Numbered from the stretch's first letter, positions 11,641-24,685 are shown. The stretch is DNA of 64,000 bases from Rosa chinensis (GCF_002994745.2 NC_037089.1:77276347-77340346); one strand, 5' to 3'. Numbers and translations: made by a program. The notes: generated from the sequence alone by a model not told the origin.

Positions 11641-12024
11641 ATCTCTCACCATATCCGAAAAGTTGACATGTCTTACCTAGAGTCAATGCTGTGAAAAACA
11701 TGCATTAATCTTTTCTCTTTTCAATGCCACCAAAACTTTATTTTTTTGGATCTGGAGTGCCACCAAAACTAAAAAAGTGATTTTGACCTAAAATGTGCAT
11801 TTGTATCTGAGGAAAAGAATGAAAACATGTGTAAGAATCGATCGATCAAAGCCGTGACTGGTCTTTCCACTAGGAGTCTGACTCGGGCATCCTATTTTCT
11901 TTGATTTTACACTTTATAGGACAATAATTATGTCATGCTTTGCTTCATCCTTGAATGAATCATTTACAATGTGAAAACAAATAAAATTGGAAAACGAGTT
12001 TTAATTCCTTTCTCTCTCTTTGAA
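11641..12024. other. Intergenic
   Basis: No gene, RNA or repeat end recognised. Confidence 0.4.
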
Positions 12025-12033
12025 GGGGATCAA

Positions 12034-14169
12034 GAGGAATGCTAGTAACCTTCCCCTCCAACCTTCCCCTCCAAGTCTCCAACCTTTCCCTTCTAACCTT
12101 TTACATTCATTGCTTGTCACGTGTATTCCACTATCCCTAAAAATTAGATAATTAATAGAAAAAAAAGACACATTTTCAATTTCCCTCTCTACCCCTATTT
12201 ATCTTCACCTGCATTAATTTTCACATTTATCAACTTCTTCTTTTTCTTATCTTCATTTGCATTAATTTTCGCATTTATCAATTTCTTCTTCTTCTTCTTC
12301 TTTTTTTTCCATAATTTTTTTTTCTATTTTTGTTTGGTAGGATATGCAAGCTTTTAAGCGTTTTCATCCAAAATAAACAATTGAAATAGAGCAGGGCCTG
12401 ATAAGCTTGATAATAAAGCAGTAATAGCATAGCATACTTAGGATATATACTAGTACAGAGAACGTAAAAATACTAAAAGAGCAACCTGCAACATCCTCTA
12501 ACAAAAGGCTTTGAAATGAAAAATGGTGCAAATACTAATCAATGACAGAGGAATCAAGGACAAAGTATAATTTATGTCATGGCTATAACAACTGGTTAAT
12601 AACCATGAACCATAGTACTATTAATTAACACATGATCAAAACTTGTTCAACACTATTTGATCGATATAGGTAGCTTTCCCAAACAAAAACTAGTCAATTT
12701 TGCTCCTTATGCTGCAAATCCAACTTTCTTCTTTTGTGGTGCAAATTGAGCATTTAGTCCAGCGTATTCCCTAAAAAAAAAATGAACACGCATCAGTACT
12801 ATAATTAATGTCTCCTGATTCGTATTCAAAAGCATATACTAAAAAAAAAATTGCATTGTTGTAAACTTACCAATATCCTGCAAGCAGTCTTGTGTACATT
12901 CATTATTATCAAAATTTGTATCCCCTACTTTTTCATGTACCTGCAGCATAAAGAAAAATAAAACAATAGCATATGGTTATCATCACACAGAGACAAATTT
13001 AAGAGGAGTATGCATATAAAAATTTATAACATGACAACCACCTTCTGTAAGGTATTTTTTGTCTTATATTTAGGTACTTCCAGATTTTCTTGTGCCTACA
13101 AAATTGGCAAGAGGACATATAAATTTCCCATAAATTATAGTGCCACTGAATACTGATATATACAAAAGAAAATATATGAACCAGATCATACCTTTCTTGA
13201 TCTTTTGTTACCGTTTCTTGAACTGATTTCAACTCCAGATCGTATTCTTTTAGGTGCTCCTTTTGTGCTTGAAACTTTTGGATCAAGAATATGAATGTCA
13301 CAGCTCACTTTATTATTGACATTCTCTTTGTCAATGTTCTTCACCATTTCTTTATTGACATTAATAGAAGGATTGATGCTTCCACATTGTCTAAAGGCCT
13401 CCTCTAGTAAACGTTTTGCAATATCATACTTTTGATCAGAAAGAGACCCTTCTTCACATACTTTTCTGTATTTATGAAACAAGTCATTGAAACGCTGAAT
13501 TTTAGGGTCAACCACCTTAGGTTCAGAATCCGTAATTCTCTAATCCTATCAATAATCATAAGCATAATTTGAATTGATTGCACAAAGCCACAATTGTAGA
13601 GACGTAATGTTGTACAATTGCACAAATGATTGATTACATAATTTCAAAAGCATAATTCTCTAATCCTAATACGAATGGTAGACTTTTACAATTGAACAAA
13701 TCAAAAGCATAATTTCATATTGGATTTTCTAGCCTACTCCTCAACGATGAACTATTGTTCATAATCTAATGTAATCATAGGTTTTATTAGACAAAAGAAA
13801 AAAAAAAAGAAGAAGAAGGAAACCTGAATATTTAGATCAGTTGCCTTTGAAAACCACCGCTGCTTTCGAACCCAGTGAAGAGAAAAGATGGAGACTGGAG
13901 GATGGCGTCAATGGAAGTTTAAGAGCTTCTATTCCACAATGATTCAGAGAAAAAAAAAGAGAGAGAGAGAGAAGTTGATAAACGTGAGAAGACTGATGAG
14001 TTTTAATACTGTTGAAAGTAAGTAAATAGGGGTAGAGAGGGAAATTGAAAATGTATCTTTTTTGCCTATTAATTATCTGTTTTTTAGAGATAGTGAAATA
14101 CACGTGGCGAGCAATGAATGGAAAAGGTTGAAAGGGGAAAGTTAGAAGGGAAGGTTGCTAGCATTCCTC
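12034..14169. mobile_element. Mutator-like (MULE) element with 9-bp TSD
   Basis: GGGGATCAA flanks both sides (12025-12033 and 14170-14178), a 9-bp target duplication characteristic of MULEs. The left end GAGGAATGCTAGTAACCTTC and the right end, which reads GAGGAATGCTAGCAACCTTC in reverse complement, begin long inverted repeats. Similarity extends roughly 150 bp through matching phrases (CACGTG, AATTAGATAATTAATAG versus CAGATAATTAATAGGC, TTTCCCTCTCTACCCC). The interior has no MULE transposase core. It carries a spliced FAR1-related-like fragment on the minus strand, so this is a non-autonomous, gene-carrying MULE. Confidence 0.85.
12754..13539 (-). pseudogene. FAR1-related-like gene fragment carried by the MULE
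   Basis: Four exon-like blocks with consensus splice sites can be joined: 13539-13192, 13095-13042, 12940-12871 and 12770-12754 (TAA). The first block has no ATG. It begins at an acceptor (GATTAG), so the upstream part is missing. The peptide has a helical segment (FHKYRKVCEEGSLSDQKYD) and a basic tail after a DPKVSSTKGAPKRI phrase. This arrangement resembles the region after the MULE domain in FAR1/FHY3-related proteins, which derive from MULE transposases. The zinc-binding SWIM and MULE catalytic parts are absent. It could be a captured host exon set or the remnant of the element's own transposase. Family assignment is moderate. Confidence 0.45.
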
Positions 14170-14178
14170 GGGGATCAA

Positions 14179-15275
14179 TACAAATAGTTCGTGTAGCTTC
14201 ATGTGTGAAATCACCACAACAACTACATTGAAATGGATTTGATTGGAACAGATTAAAATGCAACTTTTCAAATGTCTTGTCTTTTGAAACTAAGGTTGCA
14301 TTATGGAATATGAGAAGTAATTAATGGAAGTCAAAAGACTCGCCTTAATTAATTCGTCTCTCTGAATAATTAGTAAGAAAATAAGTGGAAAGTAATCATT
14401 AGATATCGAGACAAAAAAGTAATCATTAGATTCTAATAGCTAGAGTTAGTGTTTTGATTAATTTGCTAGCATGCACTAGCTTCCATACAACAATTCAACA
14501 CTAGAACAGGGATTTATACAAATATATGGTTCTGTTTTGAGAATGATGATCACGAAGAGATAAAAAGAGGCATGTGAAGACAATAGCACGCTTTTGAGCT
14601 TTAGAATGATCAAACTGGATTTTATTTTGAATTGAACAAGTGCCTTTTGGATACTGGGCGGCAAAGACAAAGAAAGACTGAAAGAGTTATAGCTATAGGG
14701 TGAAGACGAAGATGGTTAGTTGCTTGACCACAATGAAAACAACAAAATCCATCCACCTGCTAGCCCATTATTGCCAGAACATCAATCACTTCGATCAGAG
14801 TCCTATTAACGCAAGTCTTCTTTAAATTAAACAAAGCATGCAAAACGAGTGAAATGAGTTATAAGTCTCATGGTTAAATCCTAATCGATCATTTATGAAC
14901 AAAAAGTTTAAAAGGAAGAAATAAAATTGAAACTTAATTCTTTTTAAGACAACAAATCAGTTTTAGAGCGTACTTTGCGGACTCTGCAGATTTAGATTTT
15001 TGGACGACATTGCATTTCATTTGAAATTTGCAAGCCTGCCATTTACTTCTGATCGCAACTCAATATATACAGGAATGCGCTATTCATCTATGAGTGGCAA
15101 AACTCAAAGTACTGTAATTAGAAAAACAATCGATGACAAAGAATCTCATATTTATCAACATCAACTACGAACTAGTACATGATCAAAACTAGAAACATAA
15201 TGTACGTAGTAGCTACATTGAGTTGACTATGATCTACAATAATTGAAAAAAACAAATAATTAAGTATAACATTAA
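14179..15275. other. Intergenic, 3' side of the MYB gene
   Basis: AT-rich DNA with no convincing gene. It includes the 3' flank of the minus-strand MYB gene. Confidence 0.45.
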
Positions 15276-16601
15276 TTACATGTAATCATTGATATCCAAG
15301 GTACTGTCCGGGATCTCAAACTTCAACAGGTTGCTGCAATAGCTTTCCAGATCTCTCTCATCCTCTGTGCTGCTGCTGTTTATGTTGTTGTATGTGCCCG
15401 AAGAATTCAAGGTAGTCGGGCTCGAATGAGGCGTCGACAGAACAGAATCAAACCCGAAATCATGATTAACATTGCTGTTGTTTAAAGGCAATTGGAAAAA
15501 TGAATTTCCTGCCAACTCAGGAACAGTAGAATTAGAAGTACTGCTAGGTACATAGCTTGGCAAATTGGAAACAGCTGTTTCGGGACCGAAATTGGAATTA
15601 GGGACTATATTTTCCTGGGAATAAGAAGCTGGGCTGCTGAAGTTGGACATGTTGGGTAAGTTGCCTTCAGTATTGATCATTTGCATGAGCTGTTTTAGAT
15701 TTGCCATGTCTGGAGAAAAGTCATCTTGGAAGAGATTTTGGAACTGAGGATTGGACTGTAACGATGGGACCAACTGGTTTTGTAAATCCTGGGAAATATT
15801 GCAAACCTGGTTTTGGTTTTGTGAAAACATTTGCTGGTTTCCTTGTTTCAGTGACGAGAGAGTGGTTACCAACCGCAACAGTTCTGGATTGACATTAAGG
15901 GCTTGTTGTGTGCCTAACAAGTTTGACAGGTTGAGAAGTGCTGCAGCTGGGTTGATATTGGAGACATAGGAACCGAGGATGGAAGATAGGTCAAGAAGAT
16001 CGAGGCGTGGAGCGTGAGTGACTGGATCGATTCCCATTCGGAGAAGCCTTTTTCGGATGTGTGTGTTCCAGTAGTTCTTGATTTCGTTGTCAGTTCTTCC
16101 TGGCAGGCGAGCTGCAATAGCTGACCACCTAACAAGTTTTTGAAAAACAAATGTAAGTTGCTGTAATCAGATTGATTAACAACCCTATAAAGGAAAAAAA
16201 AAGTTAATATAATCACTTGTAATCAAGCATATTATACAAGTTATTTACATACTTGTTGCCGAGGATGCTATGAAGTTGGATTATAGTCTCTTCTTCTTCG
16301 AAGGAAAATCTTCCTCTCTTTATATCAGGCCTCAGGTAGTTAGTCCATCTAAGCCGGCAACTCTTGCCACATCTTTGGAGTCCTATACGTATGCATCAAC
16401 AATTAAACTATTAGTCAGATGAAGAAGAGGAAGACTAATTGAAAATCGAAAATCAAGTATGTATATACCTGCGTTCTTTGGGAGGTTACGCCAATTGCCT
16501 GGACCATGTTCCTGAATATAGTTGACGAGAACAACATCTTCTTCAGAAGTCCATGGACCTTTCTTGAGTCCATTCTTGTCACAGCAAGGAGCTCTTCCCA
16601 T
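15276..16601 (-). CDS. R2R3-MYB transcription factor, subgroup 11-like (MYB41/74/102 type)
   Basis: Three exons, 16601-16469, 16382-16253 and 16128-15276, give 371 residues. The 133- and 130-nt first exons and intron phases 1 and 2 are the canonical R2R3-MYB layout. R2 starts [10 protein letters not shown] and ends [11 protein letters not shown]3 runs from [10 protein letters not shown] through [20 protein letters not shown]. The motif [20 protein letters not shown] just after R3 is typical of subgroup 11 (AtMYB41, 49, 74, 102), which regulates cuticle or suberin formation and drought or wound responses. The remaining C terminus is rich in Asn, Ser and Gln and ends in an acidic region, probably for activation. 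It is expected to act in the nucleus as a DNA-binding regulator. The start agrees with the family MGRAPCC opening and all splice sites are intact. Which Arabidopsis member is the orthologue cannot be settled from sequence alone. Confidence 0.93.
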
Positions 16602-16736
16602 ATTGATGAAATGTTGTCGAAACCTGAAACTTGGTTGATGAGGAGGATGTAGGAGCTTTCTAAGTAAAAGTGCTTTATGACTAATCAGAGTTCAAGTTGA
16701 AGTTTGATGGTCTAATGGGAAAGACGTCCCATTTGT

Positions 16737-16754
16737 GTATATATATATATATAC
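16737..16754 (-). promoter_or_regulatory. TATA-rich core promoter of the MYB gene
   Basis: An alternating TA tract about 136-153 bp upstream of the MYB start codon is the only strong TATA-like sequence there and is well placed as its core promoter. It may also behave as a TA microsatellite. Function is inferred from position. Confidence 0.45.
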
Positions 16755-16789
16755 TGGGTCAGGGATGAAGCTTCAGAAACATTTTTAAG

Positions 16790-19700
16790 TCAAAGGGATT
16801 TGGCGCCGTCCCCATGCCACCTGGCCTATTTATGTACTCCAAATACTGTATAAAATATGAATGCCATGTTCCGCTGTTTTGCTTAAGAATATGTTAACAG
16901 TACCTTCTTCTCCTGTTTTTTTCTTTGGGTACCGTATGAATTGCACACTTAAAATAAAGATGCAATCTAGTAAATTCTATTTTACACTGAAAAGGTACAA
17001 TAATTCATGCATGTGTATTTTCTTTGTTTCTTTAGATATAAATAATATGTATATGTTTATACAATTAATAAAGCTCTTCAAAGATACTTGGATACGCATG
17101 TGCCACCAGGAACATATGGCATTACTAAAACTAGCTATGAAACTAGGGTTCAAGTATGTAAAGGTTTGACCTTAATATTTCTCTGCGTATACGTAGTGAA
17201 AGTTATTGGACGGTAAGGTTGTTACATCTCCTATCAACAACAACAAGAAATTGTTCTCCTTCTAGCTAGCTAGCTTCTTTCGCTCATTTACTGTTGGTTC
17301 CACATCTTAATCTCTACATCAACCTCGTCCTTCTGAGATTACTTGTACACTAAGAGATTATTAATTCATTTACGTCGGCTTTCATCAGCAAGGTCAATTT
17401 CCCCATAGCCATAGCTTTTTAGTTATTGTTCAATCAGATGGAAATTAACTATAAAACATAATAACTGTAAAGGTATAAACACTAATGCTATCAATTAGAG
17501 AGAAACTATAAACAATGATGTTATTAATTAGACAAGACAAGCTATAAACAACAATGAGTGAACAGTATTACATGAGCTAATTTGATTCATATATGTAAGA
17601 AAAAACATTGTTCCTGAAAAATATTAATAAAATTCCAATCGAGTGTGGGACTGAGTCTCCTAATTAGGCTGAGTTATAAATTTCGTTTTTATTTTTATTT
17701 TATTTTATTTTTTTTTGACAAATGGCACTATTTCCATAAAATATTATTGGAAAATAAACATGCTAGAGTTCGAGTTTAGTTTCTCAAAATTTTAGGCAGA
17801 ATCAGAACCTGGAAGCTAGCTGATTAAAGTCTAATTAAAATACTTCTGTTATATGGTCTAGAAGGCATTCTTGTTATTCATCTCCTCTGAACCTTAACCT
17901 CAACTTTAATTTCTTGATTGGTTAGAATCTAAATGGAAGGCTTTGAAAAACAGTTCCATGCTTGGTCCTACTCTAATTGAAAAGGCTAGGGTATTATGTT
18001 GACAAATTTAGCATCGCAGAAATGTTGTCCTTTCAAAAAACTGACAGGATCCTAATCCTTTTGTGTGTCTCGTAAGAAAAACAAAAGGAAATCATGTCAA
18101 AATGATCGATCTAGTTTACTTTTAGCCCCAGACCAAAAAGGAAAAAAATTGTTTACTTTTGACCAACCTTCGTCATGAACAAAGAATGAAGTTCATGATG
18201 GTGTGTCATCTTGTTAACACAATTTAACCTAGGTGATCGAAGCTCACTTTCCAAGCTGGAATTTATATTCAAATCAAGCCACTACAATCCAGCCACGTAC
18301 TGATCAGCGACAGGTGTACTTCCTACTCTCCAACAACAAAGTCAACCGTCTCCTTGAATCGACACTTGTCCTTGATCTGTTGCTTTTATCTGCATCCAGG
18401 AGCAACTGCAAGCAAGCCCAGCACTCAATCTGCAACTACAAGATCAAACATTTCTTGAAGTCATTGAAAATCAGATACTGCAGTCCATCCACTTTTATCT
18501 AACATATACCGAAACTAGTCAAATGGTATTAATATTAATTCTTAGCGTAAACTAGCTTGCTTTCTTCTTCTCTGCGTTCCCAACTGAGACCAAATCTAGA
18601 AGAACGTCGATCCCTCAACAAATGCTGGCTGCTTTTCTGCGTACCACTTATAATATTCATCTGATTTTATTTTCAATTTGCATGGATGATATCAGCTGTT
18701 GAAATCGCAGAACAAGATGGAAATACTACGATCCAGTACATCCAAGTCTGGAATATAAATTAACCAATTTTATTTGAGCGCCAGCAAATCGTAATATTTT
18801 TATCTCTGTCTCCCTGTTGGTGTTCATAAGACATGCATATGTATAAAAAATTTCCAAGGATAAATAGAATGATTTTAAAATTTTTTACAGGCAGTGACAG
18901 ATGCCCAATCTGATTTTCTTTCTTAATTTGGCTAGGTCATGCAGATCTGCGTTTCTGTGGTCATGTATAGTAAAACACCTTGTTACTTAGGGTTCTTTTT
19001 GTTTATTGACGAATTTTAAGCATGCTTTGTTCCTAGCCTAGCTACGTACCAGTTCAGGTAATAACTTGTCATGCACAAATCTAGGGTTGTTAGAGGATAT
19101 TATATTAAACGGGTTAGTTAATAGTTAAATAGCGTTCCTAATTACTTGTGGAAGTGAGCTATGCTTCCGAAAAATTCCCAACAAACTTTGAATATGATAT
19201 CAATAGAATAGTATACATTATTGCGTCTATGTCATGGTGTACGTACTAATATAAATAATACAAGTTATACATATGGATGCAGTCGAATGAGGGCTAGCTT
19301 GAAGATCAGATTTGATCAAAGTTTTGTGGATGGAATACATCGAGCCCTTAGTTAACTTATGTATTTGGTACATTATACACACCCTCGTCCATGCATATTG
19401 TTTATTCTACGTAGTTGTTAATCTGTTATCAGTGAGATCTGCTGTTTGTTCTAGTTTGAAGATCTGCATTTGCCCAGATACAGTTTGACCTAATAAAAAT
19501 ATAAGATTGGCCTTTATAATCAGAGCTCGTCGATCAGGCATGAGGCCGAATTAGGCGCGTGCTTTTGTCACTTGTGAACACGTGGATTAGGGTTGCGGTA
19601 CCAAACTTGCATGCGATGCATGGTGAAATTACACGTAAATGATGGATGATGTAAGTTTGTTCTGGTGTTGAGCAACCAGTTTTCTGGGGCATTGCGCTGT

Positions 19701-19995
19701 ACTGTGCCCCGATATGATACATGTGGCGATCGTAGGTGAGTGGACAGTGACACCAGAATTAATGGATTATATTACAGATACCATAGAGAAATAGCGGTGC
19801 AGTGCAGGGAACATCTTTGCATCAATGAGATTCCGGTTTAGAGCAAGTGTGCTCTAGTGAAAGATTTTGATACAAATTGGGGGAAATATCAAGCGAGAAA
19901 AAAAATCTTTTTCTTACATTCGCCAGATTCAAATAAGACATATAGAAGATAACCAAAGCATGCAAAAAAAAAAAAAAACATTTCAAATAGGATTT
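16790..19995. other. Intergenic, about 3.2 kb
   Basis: No gene, RNA gene or element ends were recognised. Short frames such as 18233-18502 (+) do not resemble known proteins. The left part is the MYB upstream region. Confidence 0.45.
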
Positions 19996-20062
19996 TTTTT
20001 GTCGGCTTTTCTCTCTCTTAGGGTTTTCTCTAGCTTGCGAAATTGATCGAGCTCTTTTAGCA

Positions 20063-20752
20063 ATGGAGGCGGGTGGGGCTACTTCTACACTTGCACTGTC
20101 AGAGGAGGCCGTGGTGAGCCTAACCGGGGGAGGGGATGCCATTCATGACCCTTTCCTTTATCTGTGTGGCCGGCTTCTGACCCCGAGGAGCCTTGTGGTG
20201 ATTTTGTTATTCTCGGCGGTGATCTCAAGGGTGTGGAGGCTGAAGAAGCAGGTTCTGATCCGTGAGGAGGAAGGCAGCATTTTTGTTTTCCAGTTAAACG
20301 AACAGGAGGAGAAGAACCACGTCCTTCACTGCGGTCCTTGGTTTTACAGCAGCTCTATTTTGGTGTTGGCGGACTACGATGGGGTCGGATCACTGGATGA
20401 GGTCTCTTTCCATTCTTTGGAGCTTTGGGTGGCGATGAAAGGGCTACGTGTTGCCATGCGTAACGAACGAGCCTTAACCCAGATCGGCAATGCTCTGGGA
20501 ATTTTTGTTCAAGCTGACCATACGGCGCTGTGACGGAAGGATCCCATTCAAAGGATCCGCTTGGTTCATGATGTACATCGGAGGATTTGGGCTCAACGTA
20601 CCTTTGAGTTCTCATCGAAGGTTTCGGTGCTTTTGGAGCTTCGCCGCGAAAAGTGCCATGGAATTTGTCCTGGGTGTGGCTACTTTGGTCATGGAGGCAG
20701 CGTGTGCGACAAAAGCCTGGTGGCGGAGGTTCTGCCATTACTAGAGTCCTGA
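20063..20752 (+). pseudogene. DUF4283 / zinc-knuckle ORF1-like protein, 5' part
   Basis: The frame opens at ATG 20063 and encodes a DUF4283-like domain: a basic RVWRLKKQVLI strand region and the hallmark HVLHCGPWFYSSSILVLADY. It stops at 20532. A shifted frame then continues with IQRIRLVHDVHRRIW and a CCHC zinc knuckle CHGICPGCGYFGHGGSVC (C-x2-C-x4-H-x4-C), ending at 20752. DUF4283 plus a zinc knuckle is the ORF1 architecture of plant Ta11-type LINEs, thought to bind element RNA. At least one frameshift and a stop make it non-coding. Confidence 0.75.
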
Positions 20753-20866
20753 AGTTTGGAACCGGACTTCGTAGAATCGGCGTCAGAGGGTGGCGCGGTG
20801 ATGGAGCGGTCTGAGGCGATGCTGAAGCAGTCTGGGGTGGTACAGGAACAGCATGTGGTGCTGCTG

Positions 20867-23800
20867 TGTCACGCCCCTGATTTTTAACACAAATAAAAAT
20901 CGATATATAATCTCATAATTATATATGCGTGAACGTTCAACCATCAATACAAAATACCTATAAACTTTTTTCCTTTTTAACCCAAGTTCATATTGATGCC
21001 CTGAACTCACTATGTCAATATTGACCCGTTCTACAGAGTCATATATTACATAAGCTTACGAATTAAATTGTCAACAACAAGATAAAACGTAAATGCTCCT
21101 CAGATTTTACTACAACGGAAGTCCTTATCAAAAGTAAGGTCACAGAAATAGCTTCCTACCATAAAGCTGCAAAGGCGCTACCTCAGCTTCAACCACGATT
21201 ATCCTAACCTGCATAAATAACCCCTACACCGTTGGAATGGTGTACCGGATTGCCACACAACAATCCTGGTAAGCTTTTGCAAGCCCGTATGAGTAAACTC
21301 AAAACTTCAAAGCAAAACACATTTCCTAAGTCTCCTCAATCTAAACACGATATGCACATATCTTACACCTACAGCCTTCAATTACATAACCTTCCATATC
21401 GTGCCTACATAAGTCAACTGGTGACTAAACTACATGCTCAGATTCTCAACCTAGCATCTCATTACACAAATTCAATCAAACAAGACTTCCTCAAGCAATG
21501 TTTGACGCCATTCTAACGCACTACGGCGAATTCCAAATCACATTCATTCCCTCCCTCCAGGAGCTTTTGTCATCAACATGACATCAAGGTGAAAACAATA
21601 AATCACCTTCCTATCCTCACACAGAGCACAATCGTCACCACTATGGTCTTCAAGATAAATCAAACCATCAATTAATACAATCAAGAAGAAACAAAGCAAT
21701 CACATTTCAAAACAAGCAAAACAATTCAGGGTAACCCCTGCATATAATTTAGTTCAGGAGGTCACACTAAGTCAAGCAATTCAAATCATAGTAATCATCG
21801 TAATCCCACACTCTGACGTCTGTAGGTAGCCCCAACCATCACAATAGTCTTCTCAATTATTGTTAACTTAATAACAATTCAGCTCCGTTACCGAGCATTC
21901 ATCACACTGAACATCGCCAGATTCTACCGGTCATCACGCAGATATTCATCATCCTACTGATCATCACACTGATAGCAATCATCACGCATAATCATCACAC
22001 AGATATCGCCGGTCATCGCATAGATAGCGATCATCCAACTAATCATCACACAGATATTGCTGGTCATCACATAGATAGTGATCATCCAACTAATCATCAC
22101 ACAGATATAGCTGGTCATCACATAGGTAGCGATCATCACATATATTCATTGCTAGTTATCACACAGATAACAATCCTCACAAATATTCCTACACAAGCTA
22201 CACAGATATTTCTACACAAGCTTTACATGACAATCATCACAAAGATTCATCATACTGATGTCATCAATTCATCACACAGATATTCCTACACAAGCTACAC
22301 AGATATTTCTACACAAGCTACCATATCTTAAATCTCACTTAAGACGGTCATATTAGACCCATGGTATCTCAACACATGATATCCTACAATCACAACTCAA
22401 TACACAATTTCATCAGTCATCACACAGATAGCAATCATCCAACTCATCACACAGATTCTACCAATACATATATATATCACGCAAATATATATATACATGA
22501 TCAACCACTTAGGAAAGCCACTAATACCACTATAGTCACAGTTAATCCCATAACTCCAAGACAATATGGTAAACCCGTTCGTGAATGAACATCGTGAGAT
22601 TACTCACCTCAGAATCCCGTTGCGTCTTCTATACAGAACCGAACTAACACTCTCACCAAAACTTTTCCAATTCACCTTTAGAAGCACCTAATCACCAATG
22701 AACTCAAATCAGTAACGATTCACAAATGATTTAAGTCCGAAACCCCTACTTTGAACTAAAATCCCCAAAGTGATGTCAATCAAGAAGAAACCACATATAA
22801 GACCACCCAATGTCTCCGGAATACTTCTACGATCGATATGCCAAAACCACAAGTCGATCGGATGCTCGGATCCTCACGGATCGAAACATCGAACGGTCCG
22901 AAACTGTAAAAACCCTAACATGCTCATACGATCTCCAAAAATTACAAACAATATATCAAAATGCTCATATCGACGAGTAGATCGGACTCAGGAACAAAAA
23001 CTATCCCTAAGGTGGCCGGAAACCACCGGAAAACACCACCACAGTGGCGGCGCCGCCGCTGGCCCAAAGTTAGAATTTGACAAAACTCCCAACACCAAAG
23101 TTCTTCATCTCAACTCCAATTTCAACTTTCATAACTACACCAAAGTCCAATTATAAACCGATCGATCCAATTTTACCTTAGAAGCCGATGGATCCGATAA
23201 ACCCTAGTTTTGAATTCGCTCCAGTTCGATCTCCACAGATGAAATCGACGCAACCCACCTTGGGGGAAATATCTACGTCCCTTGAAGTTCAAAATCTCTT
23301 TTGGAACCACGGCCAAAGGTGGCCAGAGCTGGGAGAACGAAGATTGGCGAATAGAGGCGATTTCGACCTCTTCTAGGGTTTTTCTTGACGTTGTAGCATA
23401 AGCTACAACTCGACCCGCCTTCGATTGCTTCCACAGACGTGTAGAGGGTAGCAAGATGAACACAACCCACCTTGGATCGAGTCCTATGGTGGCCGGAGGA
23501 GGAAGAACGAAGCCGGCGAAAATGGAGGTTGCACACGGGCTCGGGAGAGAAGAGGAAAGCTCGGGTTTCCATTTTGGGAAATCTGTGCTCTTTTGCAATT
23601 TTTAGAAATTTTCGTCATTTTATACGAAAATGGAAAGTTTTTCAGAAGCCCATAACTTCTTCATACGAACTCCGATTCTCGCGTTCAGCATGTTCACGAA
23701 CTCGTATCGACGTGCTCTACAACTTTCGTGAAGAAAGTTTTGGGATAATCCCAACGAATAAAAAGTCAACCCTTGCGCCCCCCCTAAATGACGCTTCTTG

Positions 23801-23918
23801 AATAATTATTCGCCCGAAACACTTTCGCTCCATCCACGAGTCACGAAATAGTCCGATACCCACTATTTAAATTCCCAAAAATCCTTGAAAAATAAATACG
23901 AATTTCCGAGACATCACA
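20867..23918. mobile_element. LTR-like unit (candidate solo LTR), 3.05 kb
   Basis: The unit starts TGTCACGCCCCTGATTTTT and ends CCGAGACATCACA, so it has TG...CA termini with an inverted TGTSAYG-type end. The flanking 5-mers TGCTG (20862-20866) and TTCTG (23919-23923) match at 4 of 5, and it splits the DUF4283 retrocopy cleanly. The last 300 bases (CTCCGATTCTCGCG, CGTGCTCTACAACTTTCGTG, CCATCCACGAGTCACGAAAT) are of a type often seen at the 3' ends of large plant gypsy LTRs. No gag or pol domain was found inside. The simplest reading is a solo LTR of a large gypsy element; a small non-autonomous retroelement is the alternative. Confidence 0.55.
21976..22140 (+). repeat. 51-bp minisatellite
   Basis: About three tandem copies of a 51-bp unit with core GATCATCCAACTAATCATCA followed by CACAGATAT and a GGTCATCACATAGATAG phrase. 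Unit starts are at about 22029, 22080 and 22131. Shorter CATCACACAGATA words continue to about 22450. Confidence 0.75.
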
Positions 23919-24680
23919 TTCTGGAAGTTAGGGTAGGGGCTGGGTCGTTGTTGAGGACGGCGGGCGCTGGTTTGATAACGCCGACATTTTTGACGGGAAA
24001 CCCTAATTTTGAATTAGGGTTGGCTGCTGAAGGGTTGACCAAAACTGGGCCTTTGAATTCCAGGGTGTTGACCTCTGGGCTGTTAACTTATGGGCTAAAA
24101 TTTGGGCCTAAACCTGGGCTTCTTTCTGCTTGAGGGCAAGCAATGGTTTTGGATGTGCGCAAGCTTCGTGAAGATGATCAACCTATGACTGGGAAACGTC
24201 TTTGCTTAGTTGAGTTGCCTTTGCCAGAAACTTTTGCTCGGGGGCTTGTAGAGATTCCCATTACTACTGTTGGGAAGGTGCTAAAGAAAAAAGGTCACCT
24301 CTGTGGTTGTCGAAACAAACCCAAGATTGTAGAGGTAGAGGGTGTGGGCCTTGCTGTGGAAGAGCTGGAGGAGAATACCCTTTCCCATGAGGGCTAGGGT
24401 AACAGCCCTAGCCCTACACTATCCTAGCTAGGCGGAGGCTCGTGTTGTGATGTTGTTGAGATGTACACCATGAGGGTTTTAGGCGTCAATTTTTCATTTC
24501 AGTTGCTTTGCTTGGGTTGGTGTAGGTTTTTTTTTGTGTTTTTGTTATTTCTATTTTGGTTTCTTAGTTTGGTTTTTTGCTTTTGAATAATTTTAGTTGG
24601 GCATTGAGATATATTATGAGGGATTCTCAATCATTAAAAATTAATCCATAATAAAAATAAATAGATAAAAATAAAATTAG
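23919..24680 (+). pseudogene. DUF4283 retrocopy, distal part
   Basis: This is downstream of the LTR-like insertion. Open frames at 23885-24133 and 24143-24397 lack recognisable domains but are separated by one stop and share the GC-richer composition of 20063-20752. They fit the low-complexity C-terminal part of the ORF1-like protein. The remaining 280 bases are T-rich 3' DNA. No reverse transcriptase is present. Confidence 0.45.
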
Positions 24681-24685
24681 AGTCA

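Noticed and set aside
23173..23598. 141-codon minus-strand frame
   Set aside because: It lies inside the LTR-like unit, overlaps three other frames and lacks any domain; GC content of the LTR end is enough to keep it open.
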